A stretch of 64,000 bases of DNA from Phycisphaerae bacterium (GTDB lineage: Bacteria > Planctomycetota > Phycisphaerae > Phycisphaerales > Phycisphaeraceae): positions 20,235 through 84,234 of the forward strand of contig JAUIGU010000019.1 of the NCBI GenBank assembly GCA_030432595.1, in the 5' to 3' direction. The notes under the pieces were generated by a model that saw only the letters and a list, made by a program, of their open reading frames with translations, ran no database searches and was not told where the DNA came from. This document shows, piece after piece, positions 50,046-58,246 of this stretch; the first letter of the stretch is position 1, and every line of letters begins with the position of its first letter. The position numbers and the translations under genes were made by a program.

Positions 50046-50055
50046 TAAAACGTTT
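50046..50055. promoter_or_regulatory. LacI-family-like site AAACGTTT before the second xylanase
   Basis: AAAACGTTTA fits AANCGNTT with central CG. It lies in the AT-rich promoter stretch before the GH10 gene at 50133; a TATCAT hexamer follows at 50064. Confidence 0.4.
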
Positions 50056-50132
50056 ACTAATTGCTATCATGAAAGCTCACCCGTCGGGTTCGGCCGATCG
50101 ATGCCGGGCCACTACCGTTCAGGAGTCACGCC

Positions 50133-51305
50133 ATGCCGCTGGTCCGCCGATCGTCCCGTTTTCCGCTGGCTGTTTGTGTTCATGCGTCCCGCTTCGTTGG
50201 TGCCGCGGCCCTTGCGGGGTGCCTGGCGTTGGGGGCCGGCGCGTCGTCCACGTCCGACCCCAACCCCGATGCGCCGCCCCTGCACCGGGCCACCGACCGC
50301 GTCGCGATCGGCGCGGCGCTGAGCCCGCAAGACCTCGACGACCCGGCGCTTGCCGCCCACGTCGCCAAGCACTTCGCCGTGCTCACGCCCGGCAACGAGA
50401 TGAAGCCCGACGCGCTGCAACGTGAGCAGGGCGTCTTCACCTTCGAGCGCGCCGACCGCCTCGTCGCCTTCGCTCAGGCGCACGGCCAGGACGTGATCGG
50501 GCACACGCTCGTGTGGCACTCGCAGGCGCCCAAGTGGCTGTTCGAGGACGAAAACGGCGACCCGCTGCCGCGCGACATCGCGCTCGACAACATGCGCGAG
50601 CACATCCACGCCGTGGCCGGGCACTTCCGCGGCAAGGTCAAGGGCTGGGACGTGGTCAACGAGGCGATCAGCGACGGCGGCCCGTACCTCCGCGACACGC
50701 CGGCCCTGCGCGCGATCGGCGAGGACTACGTCATCAAGGCCTTCCAGTTCGCCCACGAAGCCGACCCCGACGCCGAGCTGTATTTCAACGACTACAACAT
50801 CGAGCGCGAGTACAAACGCGAGAAGGCGTTGCGTCTGGTCGAGGAACTCCGCGACGCGGGCTGCCGGATCGACGCCGTGGGCATCCAGGGGCACTGGCTC
50901 TTGGGCGCGCCGGGCCTTGAAGAAATCGAAGCGGGCGTCAAGCTGTTCATCGACGCGGGCTTCGAGGTGCATATCACGGAGATGGACGTGGACCCGCTGC
51001 CGCGCCGCGGGCGCGGCGGTGCCGATGTCACCGCCGTCGAACGCGAGGGCCTCGACCCGTACCAGGACGGCCTACCCCCGGAAGTACAGCAACAGCTCGC
51101 GACGCGTTACGCCGAGTTGTTCGAGTTGTTCCTCCGCCACCCGCAGATCACCCGCGTCACGTTCTGGGGCACGGACGACGGCCGGAGTTGGCTGAACTAC
51201 TTCCCGGTGCGCGGCCGCACGAACCACCCGCTGCTGTTCGACCGCGAACTACAGCCCAAGCCGGCGTTCTTCGAGGTGGTCGAGACGCTGCAAGACGCAC
51301 GGTGA
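50133..51305 (+). CDS. GH10 endo-1,4-beta-xylanase, lipoprotein-type
   Basis: Exported xylanase of 390 residues. The N-terminal signal has a lipobox AALAGC near residue 29, so the enzyme may stay anchored to a membrane. The GH10 barrel follows at once: FAVLTPGNEMKPDALQREQG, VIGHTLVWHSQAPKWLFED, acid/base Glu177 in WDVVNEAISDGGPYL, FNDYNIEREYKREKALRLVE, GVGIQGHWLLGAPG and nucleophile Glu283 in HITEMDVDPLPRR. The C-terminal TFWGTDDGRSWLNYFPVRGR is typical. All catalytic residues are intact and there is no added binding domain. An SD (CAGGAG) precedes the ATG. It converges with the sugar dehydrogenase 9 bases away. Confidence 0.95.
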   Translation: MPLVRRSSRFPLAVCVHASRFVGAAALAGCLALGAGASSTSDPNPDAPPLHRATDRVAIGAALSPQDLDDPALAAHVAKHFAVLTPGNEMKPDALQREQGVFTFERADRLVAFAQAHGQDVIGHTLVWHSQAPKWLFEDENGDPLPRDIALDNMREHIHAVAGHFRGKVKGWDVVNEAISDGGPYLRDTPALRAIGEDYVIKAFQFAHEADPDAELYFNDYNIEREYKREKALRLVEELRDAGCRIDAVGIQGHWLLGAPGLEEIEAGVKLFIDAGFEVHITEMDVDPLPRRGRGGADVTAVEREGLDPYQDGLPPEVQQQLATRYAELFELFLRHPQITRVTFWGTDDGRSWLNYFPVRGRTNHPLLFDRELQPKPAFFEVVETLQDAR

Positions 51306-51314
51306 TCGAATGGA

Positions 51315-52883
51315 TCAACCCCGACGGCGAGTGAGCGAAAGCGCTACGCCGCCGCCCGCCAACAACAGCGACGCCGGTTCCGGCACGACCACCCCGTCGA
51401 AACCCGGCACCGCCGTGTCGCCCCAGTTCAGCAGCACGCCGTCGAGTTCGGCCTGGTCGACCAGGCCCTGCGGGAAGTCGTTGATCCACCCGCCGGGGAC
51501 GCCCAGGTCGGCGGTGTCCCGGCCCCAGTTCTGGAGCACGAGGTCCAGGTCGCCCTGTTCCACCAGGCCGTTGCCGTTGTAGTCGCCGACCGTGGTGATG
51601 AGGTCCGCGCCGATACGGAAGATGCGGCCGGCCCGATCGACGATGTAGAGGTTGCCGATCAGGTCTTCGCCGAAGGACACGGGCGTGTTGAGCCCGGCGC
51701 CGTTGGCGTTGACGGTGGTTTCGATGTTGGCGACGGTGCCGTCGGGGTCGTCGGGGTCGAAGGTCCAGAGCTGGCGGGGGAAGGAGTCGGCGAAGAAGTA
51801 GGTGCCCTGCAGGTCGGGGTCGGGGCCGCGGTAGACGTAGCCACCGACGACGGAGTTGCCGCCGAACAGGCTCTGGCCGTTGGAGAAGTAGTCGTACACG
51901 GGCGGGACGTGGCCGGCGGGTTCGGGCCCGCCGACGCCGGGCGTGGCGATGTCGCCTTCGCGCAAGCGCCAGCCGTAGTTCTCGCCGCCGGCGCTGTCGC
52001 CGGACTGGAAGCTGATCTCTTCGCGGGCGCCCTGGCCGACGTCGCCGATCCACAGGTCGCCGGTGTCGCGGTCGAAGCTGTTGCGCCACGGGTTGCGCAG
52101 GCCGTAGGACCAGATCTCGGGCAGCGTGCCCGCGCCGGCGATGCCGACGAACGGGTTGTCGGCGGGGACGGCGTAATTCTCGTTGGCGTCGGCGGGGAAG
52201 TCATCGCCGGTGGGGTCGATGCGGAGCATCTTGCCCAGGCGGGTGCTAAGGGTCTGGGCGCGGTTGTTGGGGTCGTTGCCCGAGCCGCCGTCGCCGGTGG
52301 CGATGTAGAGGTGCCCGTCGTTGGGCGAGACGCCGAGCCACCCGCCGTTGTGGTTCGAAAAGTCCTGGTCGAACGACAGCACGGGCTGCCGCGTGCCGAC
52401 GCTCGTGACCAAGTCGGTGCCGGGGTTGACGACGGTGTAACGATCGACGCGCGTGCGATCCAGGCCGGGCGCACCGGGCGTCGGGTCGTGGGTGTAGTTG
52501 ACGTAGAAGTGCCCGGACGTGGCAAAGTCCGGCGCAAACGCGAGCCCGAGCAGGCCCTGCTCGTTGTCGGCGTCATCGACCAGCCCCTGGATGTCCAGGA
52601 ACGGCGCGTTCACCACGGTGCGAGTGTTCAGGTTCAGCAGCCGGATCGTCCCGCGCTGCTCCACGACGAAGAGGTAGTCCTCGTAGCCCGGCGCCTGCGT
52701 GGCGTAAACCGGCGAATTCAGCCCACTGCCCACGAGCGTCAGGTCCCGCAACCCCGCCGACGCGGTCGCGGCCACGCAACCGCCCGCCGCCATGCCCACC
52801 AGCGCCTTCACACAGTTCCGCAACCGGTCCGGCAGCTTGTGCGCCAACCGGTCCTCGGGCCTGGAATCGAATCGAGCGGGCAT
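51315..52883 (-). CDS. PQQ-dependent sugar dehydrogenase with PEP-CTERM
   Basis: Exported propeller enzyme of 522 residues. After an Arg-rich start and a hydrophobic signal (about 28-45, MAAGGCVAATASA) comes a GSDH-type propeller: GLLGLAFAPDFATSGHFYVN, LYIATGDGGSGNDPNNRAQT, EIWSYGLRNPWRNSFDRDTG, IGDVGQGAREEISF, ENYGWRLREG, YVYRGPDPDLQGTYFFAD. It lacks the heme domain of the enzyme at 892. From about 440: GDYNGNGLVEQGDLDLVLQN and GLVDQAELDGVLLNWG, the same paired unit as in the xylanase at 25191, then VPEPASLLLAGGGVALSLTR, the PEP-CTERM signal. It is divergent from the fucosidase with a shared promoter region. Confidence 0.9.
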   Translation of the reverse strand: MPARFDSRPEDRLAHKLPDRLRNCVKALVGMAAGGCVAATASAGLRDLTLVGSGLNSPVYATQAPGYEDYLFVVEQRGTIRLLNLNTRTVVNAPFLDIQGLVDDADNEQGLLGLAFAPDFATSGHFYVNYTHDPTPGAPGLDRTRVDRYTVVNPGTDLVTSVGTRQPVLSFDQDFSNHNGGWLGVSPNDGHLYIATGDGGSGNDPNNRAQTLSTRLGKMLRIDPTGDDFPADANENYAVPADNPFVGIAGAGTLPEIWSYGLRNPWRNSFDRDTGDLWIGDVGQGAREEISFQSGDSAGGENYGWRLREGDIATPGVGGPEPAGHVPPVYDYFSNGQSLFGGNSVVGGYVYRGPDPDLQGTYFFADSFPRQLWTFDPDDPDGTVANIETTVNANGAGLNTPVSFGEDLIGNLYIVDRAGRIFRIGADLITTVGDYNGNGLVEQGDLDLVLQNWGRDTADLGVPGGWINDFPQGLVDQAELDGVLLNWGDTAVPGFDGVVVPEPASLLLAGGGVALSLTRRRG

Positions 52884-52979
52884 CCTGAGTCCTCCGTGTC
52901 AAAATGAAAGGGAAGCAACAACCACACGCGTCCCGACGCCCCGCAACCCCACCACTTTAACCCCGTTGGCCGTTCAAAC

Positions 52980-52995
52980 AAACGTTTTCTACAAT
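52980..52995. promoter_or_regulatory. LacI-family-like site AAACGTTT and TACAAT in divergent promoter
   Basis: AAACGTTT at 52980-52987 is a perfect AANCGNTT palindrome; TACAAT at 52990-52995 may be the -10 of the fucosidase transcript. The site could control both the sugar dehydrogenase and the fucosidase. Confidence 0.45.
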
Positions 52996-53107
52996 CACTC
53001 GCAAGGGTCGTCGCGGGCCGATTCGCCCGGCCGGCGTGTATGGTGCGCCGCCAGATTTGGCCCGTCGTTTCGAGCCGTTCGCCTTCCCCGGTGACCGTCA
53101 CGCCCCG

Positions 53108-54766
53108 ATGAAACCGTCGCTCCGCTGGTTCCTGGTGACTTCCTTACTGATTGTGAGCCCGCCCGTGCCTGCTGAAAGCATCCCTTCGTCACTTAAGCCT
53201 TCCGTGATTGTGAGCACCGACACCGAGCCGATCGCGCCCGGGCCGTTTGAACCGACGTGGGCGTCGCTCGCAAACTACGAAGCGCCCGAATGGTTCCGCG
53301 ACGCGAAGTTCGGCATCTGGGCGCACTGGGGCCCGCAGTGCCAACCCGAGCGCGGCGACTGGTACGCCCGACACATGTACGGCCCCGGGCACTGGCAGTA
53401 CGACGACCACCGCGAACAGTACGGACACCCGTCCACGCACGGCTTCAAGGACGTCATCCACGCGTGGAAAGCCGAAAACTGGAACCCCGACGAGCTCGTC
53501 GCGCTCTACAAAAAGGCCGGGGCGCGCTACTTCTTCGCGATGGCCAACCACCACGACAACCTCGACCTGTGGGACAGCCGACACCACGAATGGGACAGCG
53601 TCGCGGTCGGCCCGAAACAAGACCTCATCGCGGGCTGGGAAAAAGCGGCGCGTGACCAGGGCCTGCGCTTCGGCGTCAGCGTGCACGCCTCGCACGCCTG
53701 GCTGTGGTACGAGCCCGCACAAAGCGCCGACCCGGACGGCGAATTCGCGGGCGTGCCCTACGACGGCAAACTCACCAAGGCCGACGGCGAAGGCACCTGG
53801 TGGGAAGGCCTGGACCCGCAACAGCTCTACGCCCAGGACCACGTGCCTTCTGAAAACTTCGCCGACTTAAGCTCGATCCACAACCGCTGGCACTGGAACA
53901 ACGGCGCGTCTCAGCCCGACCTGGCGTACTGCCAATCGTTCTACGACCGGACGGTCGACCTGATCAACCGCAGCCACCCGGACCTGGTGTACTTCGACGA
54001 CACCGCGCTGCCGCTGTGGCCCGTGAGTGACGCAGGGCTGAAGATCGCGGCGCACCTATACAACCAGAACCCGCAGGCGGTGATGCAGGGCAAGATCCTC
54101 GCCGAGGACCAGCGACAGTGCATGGTCTGGGACATCGAGCGCGGCCAGAGCGCCCGCATCGAGCCGTTGCCCTGGCAGAGCGGCACGTGCATCGGGCAGT
54201 GGCACTACGACCGCGGCGTCTACGAGCGCGGCGACTACAAGTCTGCCGCCACCGTGATCCGCACGCTGATCGATGTTGTCAGTAAGAACGGCAACCTGCT
54301 GCTCAGCGTGCCCATCCGCGGCGACGGCACCATCGACGACAAAGAACGCGCCATCGTCGAAGCCATCGGCGACTGGATGGAGGTCCACGGCGAAGCCATC
54401 TACGACACCCGCCCCTGGCACGTCTGCGGCGAGGGGCCCCAACTCGACACCACCGCGCCGCTCGAGGGCCCCGGCTTCAACGAAGGCAAGAGCAAGCCCT
54501 TCACCGCCGACGACCTGCGCTACACGACCAAAGGTGCGGGAGGCGAAACGATCTACGCCTTCGTCATGGGCAAGCCCGCGGGCCCGGTACGCCTCACCGC
54601 GTTCGCCACCGCAAAGCCGCCGCGCCGCGTCACGTCCGTCGAACAGCTCGGCCACGGGCCGGTCGAGTGGTCCCAGGCCACCGACGCCGTGACCGTCACG
54701 CCCCGCGTCGACGCGGCCGCGCCCGACGACCTGCCCCTCGTCTTCCGCATCGCCACGACCCCGTAA
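53108..54766 (+). CDS. Alpha-L-fucosidase, GH29
   Basis: Exported fucosidase of about 552 residues, releasing terminal L-fucose from glycans. Signal peptide about 1-22 (SLLIVSPPVPAES). The barrel shows WFRDAKFGIWAHWGPQCQPE, HGFKDVIHAWKAENWNPDEL, YFFAMANHHDNLDLWDSRHH, and the nucleophile Asp in HPDLVYFDDTALPLWP. The C-terminal region (about 430-552, beginning YDTRPWHVCGEG) is the usual beta-sandwich. I start at ATG 53108 because it gives the signal peptide directly. The dipeptidase start overlaps its promoter hexamer with the end of this gene. Confidence 0.93.
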   Translation: MKPSLRWFLVTSLLIVSPPVPAESIPSSLKPSVIVSTDTEPIAPGPFEPTWASLANYEAPEWFRDAKFGIWAHWGPQCQPERGDWYARHMYGPGHWQYDDHREQYGHPSTHGFKDVIHAWKAENWNPDELVALYKKAGARYFFAMANHHDNLDLWDSRHHEWDSVAVGPKQDLIAGWEKAARDQGLRFGVSVHASHAWLWYEPAQSADPDGEFAGVPYDGKLTKADGEGTWWEGLDPQQLYAQDHVPSENFADLSSIHNRWHWNNGASQPDLAYCQSFYDRTVDLINRSHPDLVYFDDTALPLWPVSDAGLKIAAHLYNQNPQAVMQGKILAEDQRQCMVWDIERGQSARIEPLPWQSGTCIGQWHYDRGVYERGDYKSAATVIRTLIDVVSKNGNLLLSVPIRGDGTIDDKERAIVEAIGDWMEVHGEAIYDTRPWHVCGEGPQLDTTAPLEGPGFNEGKSKPFTADDLRYTTKGAGGETIYAFVMGKPAGPVRLTAFATAKPPRRVTSVEQLGHGPVEWSQATDAVTVTPRVDAAAPDDLPLVFRIATTP

Positions 54767-54769
54767 CAT
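54764..54769 (+). promoter_or_regulatory. -10-like TAACAT, 6 nt before M19 dipeptidase start
   Basis: TAACAT-GCCGGC-ATG at 54776. The first three bases are the fucosidase TAA stop, so a promoter and a stop codon share bases. Confidence 0.45.
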
Positions 54770-54775
54770 GCCGGC

Positions 54776-56035
54776 ATGAAACGCCCGCCGCTCGCCCGCT
54801 TCCTTTCTGTGGCTTCGGCCGTGTCCGTGTCCACCCCGGCAATCGCCCACGACACCGGCGACGACGCCCACGAGCCCGCCGCGCCCGTCAACATCACCGA
54901 CCACGCCCGCGCGGTCCACGACGACTCCATCGTCATCGACGGGCACAACGACCTGCCCTGGCAGCTCCGCAAGCTCGGGCACACGCCGTTCACCGAACGC
55001 GACCTCACGCAGCCGCAACCCGACTACCACACCGACCTGCCCCGCCTCCAGGCCGGCGGCGTCGATGCCCAGTTCTGGTCCGCCTACGTGCCCGTGTCCA
55101 CCATCGAAGATGGCGGCGCGCTGCGCTTCGGGCTCGAACAGATCGACCTCATCCACCGCATGATCGCCCGCTACCCCGAAGCGCTCGAGCTCGCCCTCAC
55201 CGCCGACGACATCGAACGCATCGCCGCCGACGGCAAGGTCGCCTCGCTCATCGGTGTCGAGGGCGGGCACGCCATCGAAGAATCGCTCGGCTCCCTGCGC
55301 ATGATGTACGACCTGGGCGTGCGCTACCTCACGCTCACCCACAACGACTCGCTCCCCTGGGCCGACGCCGCCACCGACGACCCCATCGCCCACGGCCTGT
55401 CCGACTTCGGACGCGACGTCGTCGCCGAGATGAACCGCCTCGGCATGCTCATCGACATCTCGCACGTCTCCGTCGAAACCATGCATGCCGTGCTCGACCA
55501 CACCGCCGCGCCCGTCATCGCGTCGCACTCTTCGGCCTACGCGATCGCTGCACACCCGCGCAACGTGCCCGACGACGTGCTGAAGCGCCTGCCCGACAAC
55601 GGCGGCGTCATCATGGTCAACTTCTACTCCGGCTTCGTCGATCCCGATGCCGTCGCCACCCGCGAGGCCCGCGACGCCGCCATGGACGCCCTGCGCGCAC
55701 AACACGGCGACGACCGCGAAGCCTTTCGTGCCGCCCGCGCCGCCTACCGCCAAGCCCACCCCATGCCGCGCGGCACCGTCGATACCGTCGTCGATCACAT
55801 CGATCACATCGTGAAGGTCGCCGGCATCGACCACGTCGGCCTGGGCTCCGACTACGACGGCGTCGGCGTCCTGCCCCAAGGCCTCGAAGACGTGTCGACC
55901 TTCCCCAACCTCACCCAGGCCCTGCTCAACCGCGGCTACACCGAAGACGACGTCCACCAAATCAACGGCGGCAACCTGCTCCGCGCGATGCGCGAAGCCG
56001 AGGCGGTCGCGGACGCCTCCACGACAAACCCGTAA
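54776..56035 (+). CDS. Membrane dipeptidase, peptidase family M19
   Basis: Zinc dipeptidase of 419 residues with a signal peptide (about 1-24, ending TPAIA). Family markers are present in order: IVIDGHNDLPWQLRKLG (zinc His-x-Asp), SLIGVEGGHAIEESLG (bridging Glu), YLTLTHNDSLPW, IDISHVSVETMHAVLDHTA, VIASHSSAYAIAAHPRNVPD, and DHVGLGSDYDGVGVLPQGLE. It cleaves dipeptides, including D-residue ones, and may serve peptide recycling. The nine-base gap after the fucosidase and the TAACAT-N6 pattern allow either co-transcription or its own leaderless start. Confidence 0.93.
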   Translation: MKRPPLARFLSVASAVSVSTPAIAHDTGDDAHEPAAPVNITDHARAVHDDSIVIDGHNDLPWQLRKLGHTPFTERDLTQPQPDYHTDLPRLQAGGVDAQFWSAYVPVSTIEDGGALRFGLEQIDLIHRMIARYPEALELALTADDIERIAADGKVASLIGVEGGHAIEESLGSLRMMYDLGVRYLTLTHNDSLPWADAATDDPIAHGLSDFGRDVVAEMNRLGMLIDISHVSVETMHAVLDHTAAPVIASHSSAYAIAAHPRNVPDDVLKRLPDNGGVIMVNFYSGFVDPDAVATREARDAAMDALRAQHGDDREAFRAARAAYRQAHPMPRGTVDTVVDHIDHIVKVAGIDHVGLGSDYDGVGVLPQGLEDVSTFPNLTQALLNRGYTEDDVHQINGGNLLRAMREAEAVADASTTNP

Positions 56036-56105
56036 TCACGGCCGCGCTCACGCACCGCACACGCTGAGCACCAAGGCTGCTTCTGCGAGCGTCGGTCCGT
56101 TCGCT

Positions 56106-56453
56106 CTAATCCACCACGTCCCCGATTTTTTTGCGGTGCTTCTCGCCCCACACGCACAGCGGCATCAGTGCCTCGGCCAGGCTCTTGCCTAACCGCGTCA
56201 GCGCGTAGTCCACGCGCGGCGGGACCTCGTGGTGGTCGGTCCGCGAAACGATGCCGTGCGCTTCAAGCTCTTTGAGGTGCTGGATCAGCATCTTGTCGCT
56301 CACGCCTTTCACGCAGCGCTTCAACTCGCCGTAGCGGTGCGGGCCCCGGTACAGAAAGTGCAGGATGAGCGGCTTCCATTTGCCGCCGACCACGCGCAAC
56401 GCCGCGTCGAGGCCGCAGATGAATTCGGCTGGGGGCGGGGGAGCTTTGGACAT
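56106..56453 (-). CDS. HxlR family transcriptional regulator
   Basis: Winged-helix repressor or activator of about 115 residues. Core: [80 protein letters not shown]. The family often senses aldehydes or redox signals, sometimes through a cysteine; here Cys lies in the first helix. The ATG giving MSKAPPPP is used; an in-frame ATG at 56462 adds three residues. It is divergent from an SDR gene and probably controls it, through CATACTT repeats in the gap. Confidence 0.92.
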   Translation of the reverse strand: MSKAPPPPAEFICGLDAALRVVGGKWKPLILHFLYRGPHRYGELKRCVKGVSDKMLIQHLKELEAHGIVSRTDHHEVPPRVDYALTRLGKSLAEALMPLCVWGEKHRKKIGDVVD

Positions 56454-56459
56454 TATTTT

Positions 56460-56510
56460 CATACTTACCAAAAGGTGCATACTTGTCAATTGGAAATTGC
56501 GGCCTACGCT
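56460..56510. promoter_or_regulatory. Divergent HxlR/SDR promoter with CATACTT direct repeats
   Basis: CATACTT occurs at 56460-56466 and 56478-56484, 18 bases apart. The second copy overlaps a -35-like TTGTCA (56483-56488), which is followed after 16 bases by TACGCT (56505-56510) facing the SDR gene. This layout fits repression of the SDR by HxlR. Confidence 0.55.
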
Positions 56511-56539
56511 TCAGCCTCACCCCCGCAAGGAGCCAAACC

Positions 56540-57292
56540 ATGAGCAAGCTGGAAGGAAAAACGGCCGTGATCACCGGCGGTGCCACGGGCATCGGCCTCG
56601 CCACCGCCCAACGCTTCGTCGCCGACGGCGCGTTCGTTTACATCACCGGCCGACGCCAGAACGCCCTCGACGACGCCGTCGCGCAGATCGCCAGCCCCAA
56701 CGTCCGGGCCGTGCAGGGCGACATCGCCAAACCCGAAGACCTCGACCGCCTGTTCAACACCGTCAAGACCGAGCGCCGCCGGCTCGACATCCTCGTCGCC
56801 AACGCCGGCGGCGGCACCACGGCACCGCTCGGCCAAATCACCGCCGAACAGTTCGACCAGACCTTCGGCATCAACGTCAAGGGCACGATCTTCACCGTCC
56901 AGAAAGCCCTGTCCCTGATGCAGGCCGGCAGCTCGGTCATCTTGATCGGCTCGACCACCGGCGTCATGGGCACGCCCGCCTTCAGCGTCTACAGCGCCTC
57001 CAAGGCCGCCGTCCGCAACCTCGCCCGCAGCTGGGCGCTGGACCTCAAGGGCACCGGCATCCGCGTCAACGTGCTCAGCCCCGGCGCGACCGAGACGCCC
57101 GGCCTCATGGACATCGCCGACGACCCCCAAGCCCAGCAAGCCCTCGTCGACGGGCTGGTCCAGGCCACCCCGCTGGGCCGCCTCGCCGACCCCTCCGAGA
57201 CCGCCGCCGTCGCCGCCTTCCTGGCCTCCGACGACAGCAGCAACATGACCGGCAGCGAAGTCTTCGTCGACGGCGGCTTCGCCCAGGTCTAA
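56540..57292 (+). CDS. SDR family oxidoreductase under HxlR control
   Basis: Short-chain dehydrogenase of 250 residues. Cofactor loop [13 protein letters not shown] (about 12-24), NAG motif [13 protein letters not shown], catalytic Ser in [16 protein letters not shown], Tyr-Lys in [17 protein letters not shown], and the PGATETPG loop. GRRQNAL after the second strand indicates NADPH preference. A good SD (AAGGAG) precedes the ATG. Pairing with an HxlR regulator is a widespread arrangement for aldehyde or quinone stress. The true substrate is unknown. Confidence 0.92.
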   Translation: MSKLEGKTAVITGGATGIGLATAQRFVADGAFVYITGRRQNALDDAVAQIASPNVRAVQGDIAKPEDLDRLFNTVKTERRRLDILVANAGGGTTAPLGQITAEQFDQTFGINVKGTIFTVQKALSLMQAGSSVILIGSTTGVMGTPAFSVYSASKAAVRNLARSWALDLKGTGIRVNVLSPGATETPGLMDIADDPQAQQALVDGLVQATPLGRLADPSETAAVAAFLASDDSSNMTGSEVFVDGGFAQV

Positions 57293-57330
57293 GCCCCCCC
57301 CTTGCCGCCTCAAGACAGCAACGGGTGTCG

Positions 57331-57416
57331 GGGTGCCACACCTCGGCGCAGCCGATGTGTGCGGGACCTCAAATGACTTACGTCACACATCACGCTGCGC
57401 GTGAGGTGTGGCACCC
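57331..57416. repeat. GGGTGCCAC-family inverted repeat, copy 3
   Basis: Arms at 57331-57361 (GGGTGCCACACCTCGGCGCA...) and 57384-57416 share outer GGGTGCCAC / GTGGCACCC and CACACATC ends, with differing self-palindromic centres. The right arm encodes the last residues and stop of the minus-strand gene at 57383. Confidence 0.85.
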
Positions 57417-58129
57417 GGCTGCGCGCGACGTGTGGCACGCCAGTTTCCGGTAAAAAGAAAAAATAGCAGGATCGCGATCCCACCCGCTGAGGGTTCCGGC
57501 ACTAGGGTTAAAGATTCGAGTTGGAAGATAGCTCCCCTGCCTCCCGAAAACACCAAGACCAAATCAGCACGATCTACTCCTGAAGACAGCTGATTATCCA
57601 GAAACGGAGTGAGCGAAGGTGGAGTCAACGGCAGTTCTACCGAGTGGATCGAACTCTGGTCAATATCGTCCAGCCAAATGCGGGCACCTGAGAGTCGAGT
57701 CGTTCCCAAAATAGTTCCTGGTATTGCTATCCCCGTTGCATTCACGGAATTAACCGAATACGAATCTGTCACGAAGTCAAGATCACCGGTAAAAAACCTT
57801 TTACCTACGCCAATGGTCCCATTTGACCCGTGACCTGTTCCGTATCCTTCGATCGTGACGTTGAAATCAATCACGGCATCTGCATAGTGACCAGAGATAT
57901 CACTCCTCGGATGAACCGTGGGGGGTGTATCTGAATCGAATGTATAAGTCCCACTCGCTCGCTGACCGACCGGAAAAGGGAAATATGGTTGTAGCGAAAA
58001 GGTCGTTCTGGCTTCAAAGGCAAAAGTGACGGGTTTTGCACGGGAATGAGATGTTATGAAGAGACTCAAGGCAATCAACGTCGCCGTGAACAACTTGGGT
58101 TGTACTCTCATCTCTTGTATCAGCGACAT
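57383..58129 (-). CDS. PEP-CTERM protein of low GC, likely acquired
   Basis: Exported protein of about 248 residues. Signal peptide about 10-31 (LFTATLIALSLFITSHSRA). The beta-rich body (FAFEARTTFSLQPYFPFPVG, SGTYTFDSDTPPTVHPRSDI) has no assigned family. Near the end VPEPSAGGIAILLFFLFTGN and WRATRR form the PEP-CTERM signal, but then a 13-residue extension (AQPGATPHAQRDV) follows, encoded by the repeat arm at 57384-57416. GC is visibly lower than in all neighbours, and codon choice differs, which suggests recent arrival. The extension after the arginine cluster could disturb sorting. The start could be MSLIQEMRV or MRVQPKLFT. Confidence 0.7.
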   Translation of the reverse strand: MSLIQEMRVQPKLFTATLIALSLFITSHSRAKPVTFAFEARTTFSLQPYFPFPVGQRASGTYTFDSDTPPTVHPRSDISGHYADAVIDFNVTIEGYGTGHGSNGTIGVGKRFFTGDLDFVTDSYSVNSVNATGIAIPGTILGTTRLSGARIWLDDIDQSSIHSVELPLTPPSLTPFLDNQLSSGVDRADLVLVFSGGRGAIFQLESLTLVPEPSAGGIAILLFFLFTGNWRATRRAQPGATPHAQRDV

Positions 58130-58246
58130 GCGAACCCTCTCTAAACCAACAAATGATTACTTGTTGTGTGAGTCAAGTGTGAGCAGACCTACATACAACC
58201 AGTTTTCGGCTTCTCAAGAGGTCCCATCACCGGTATCACACTAGCG

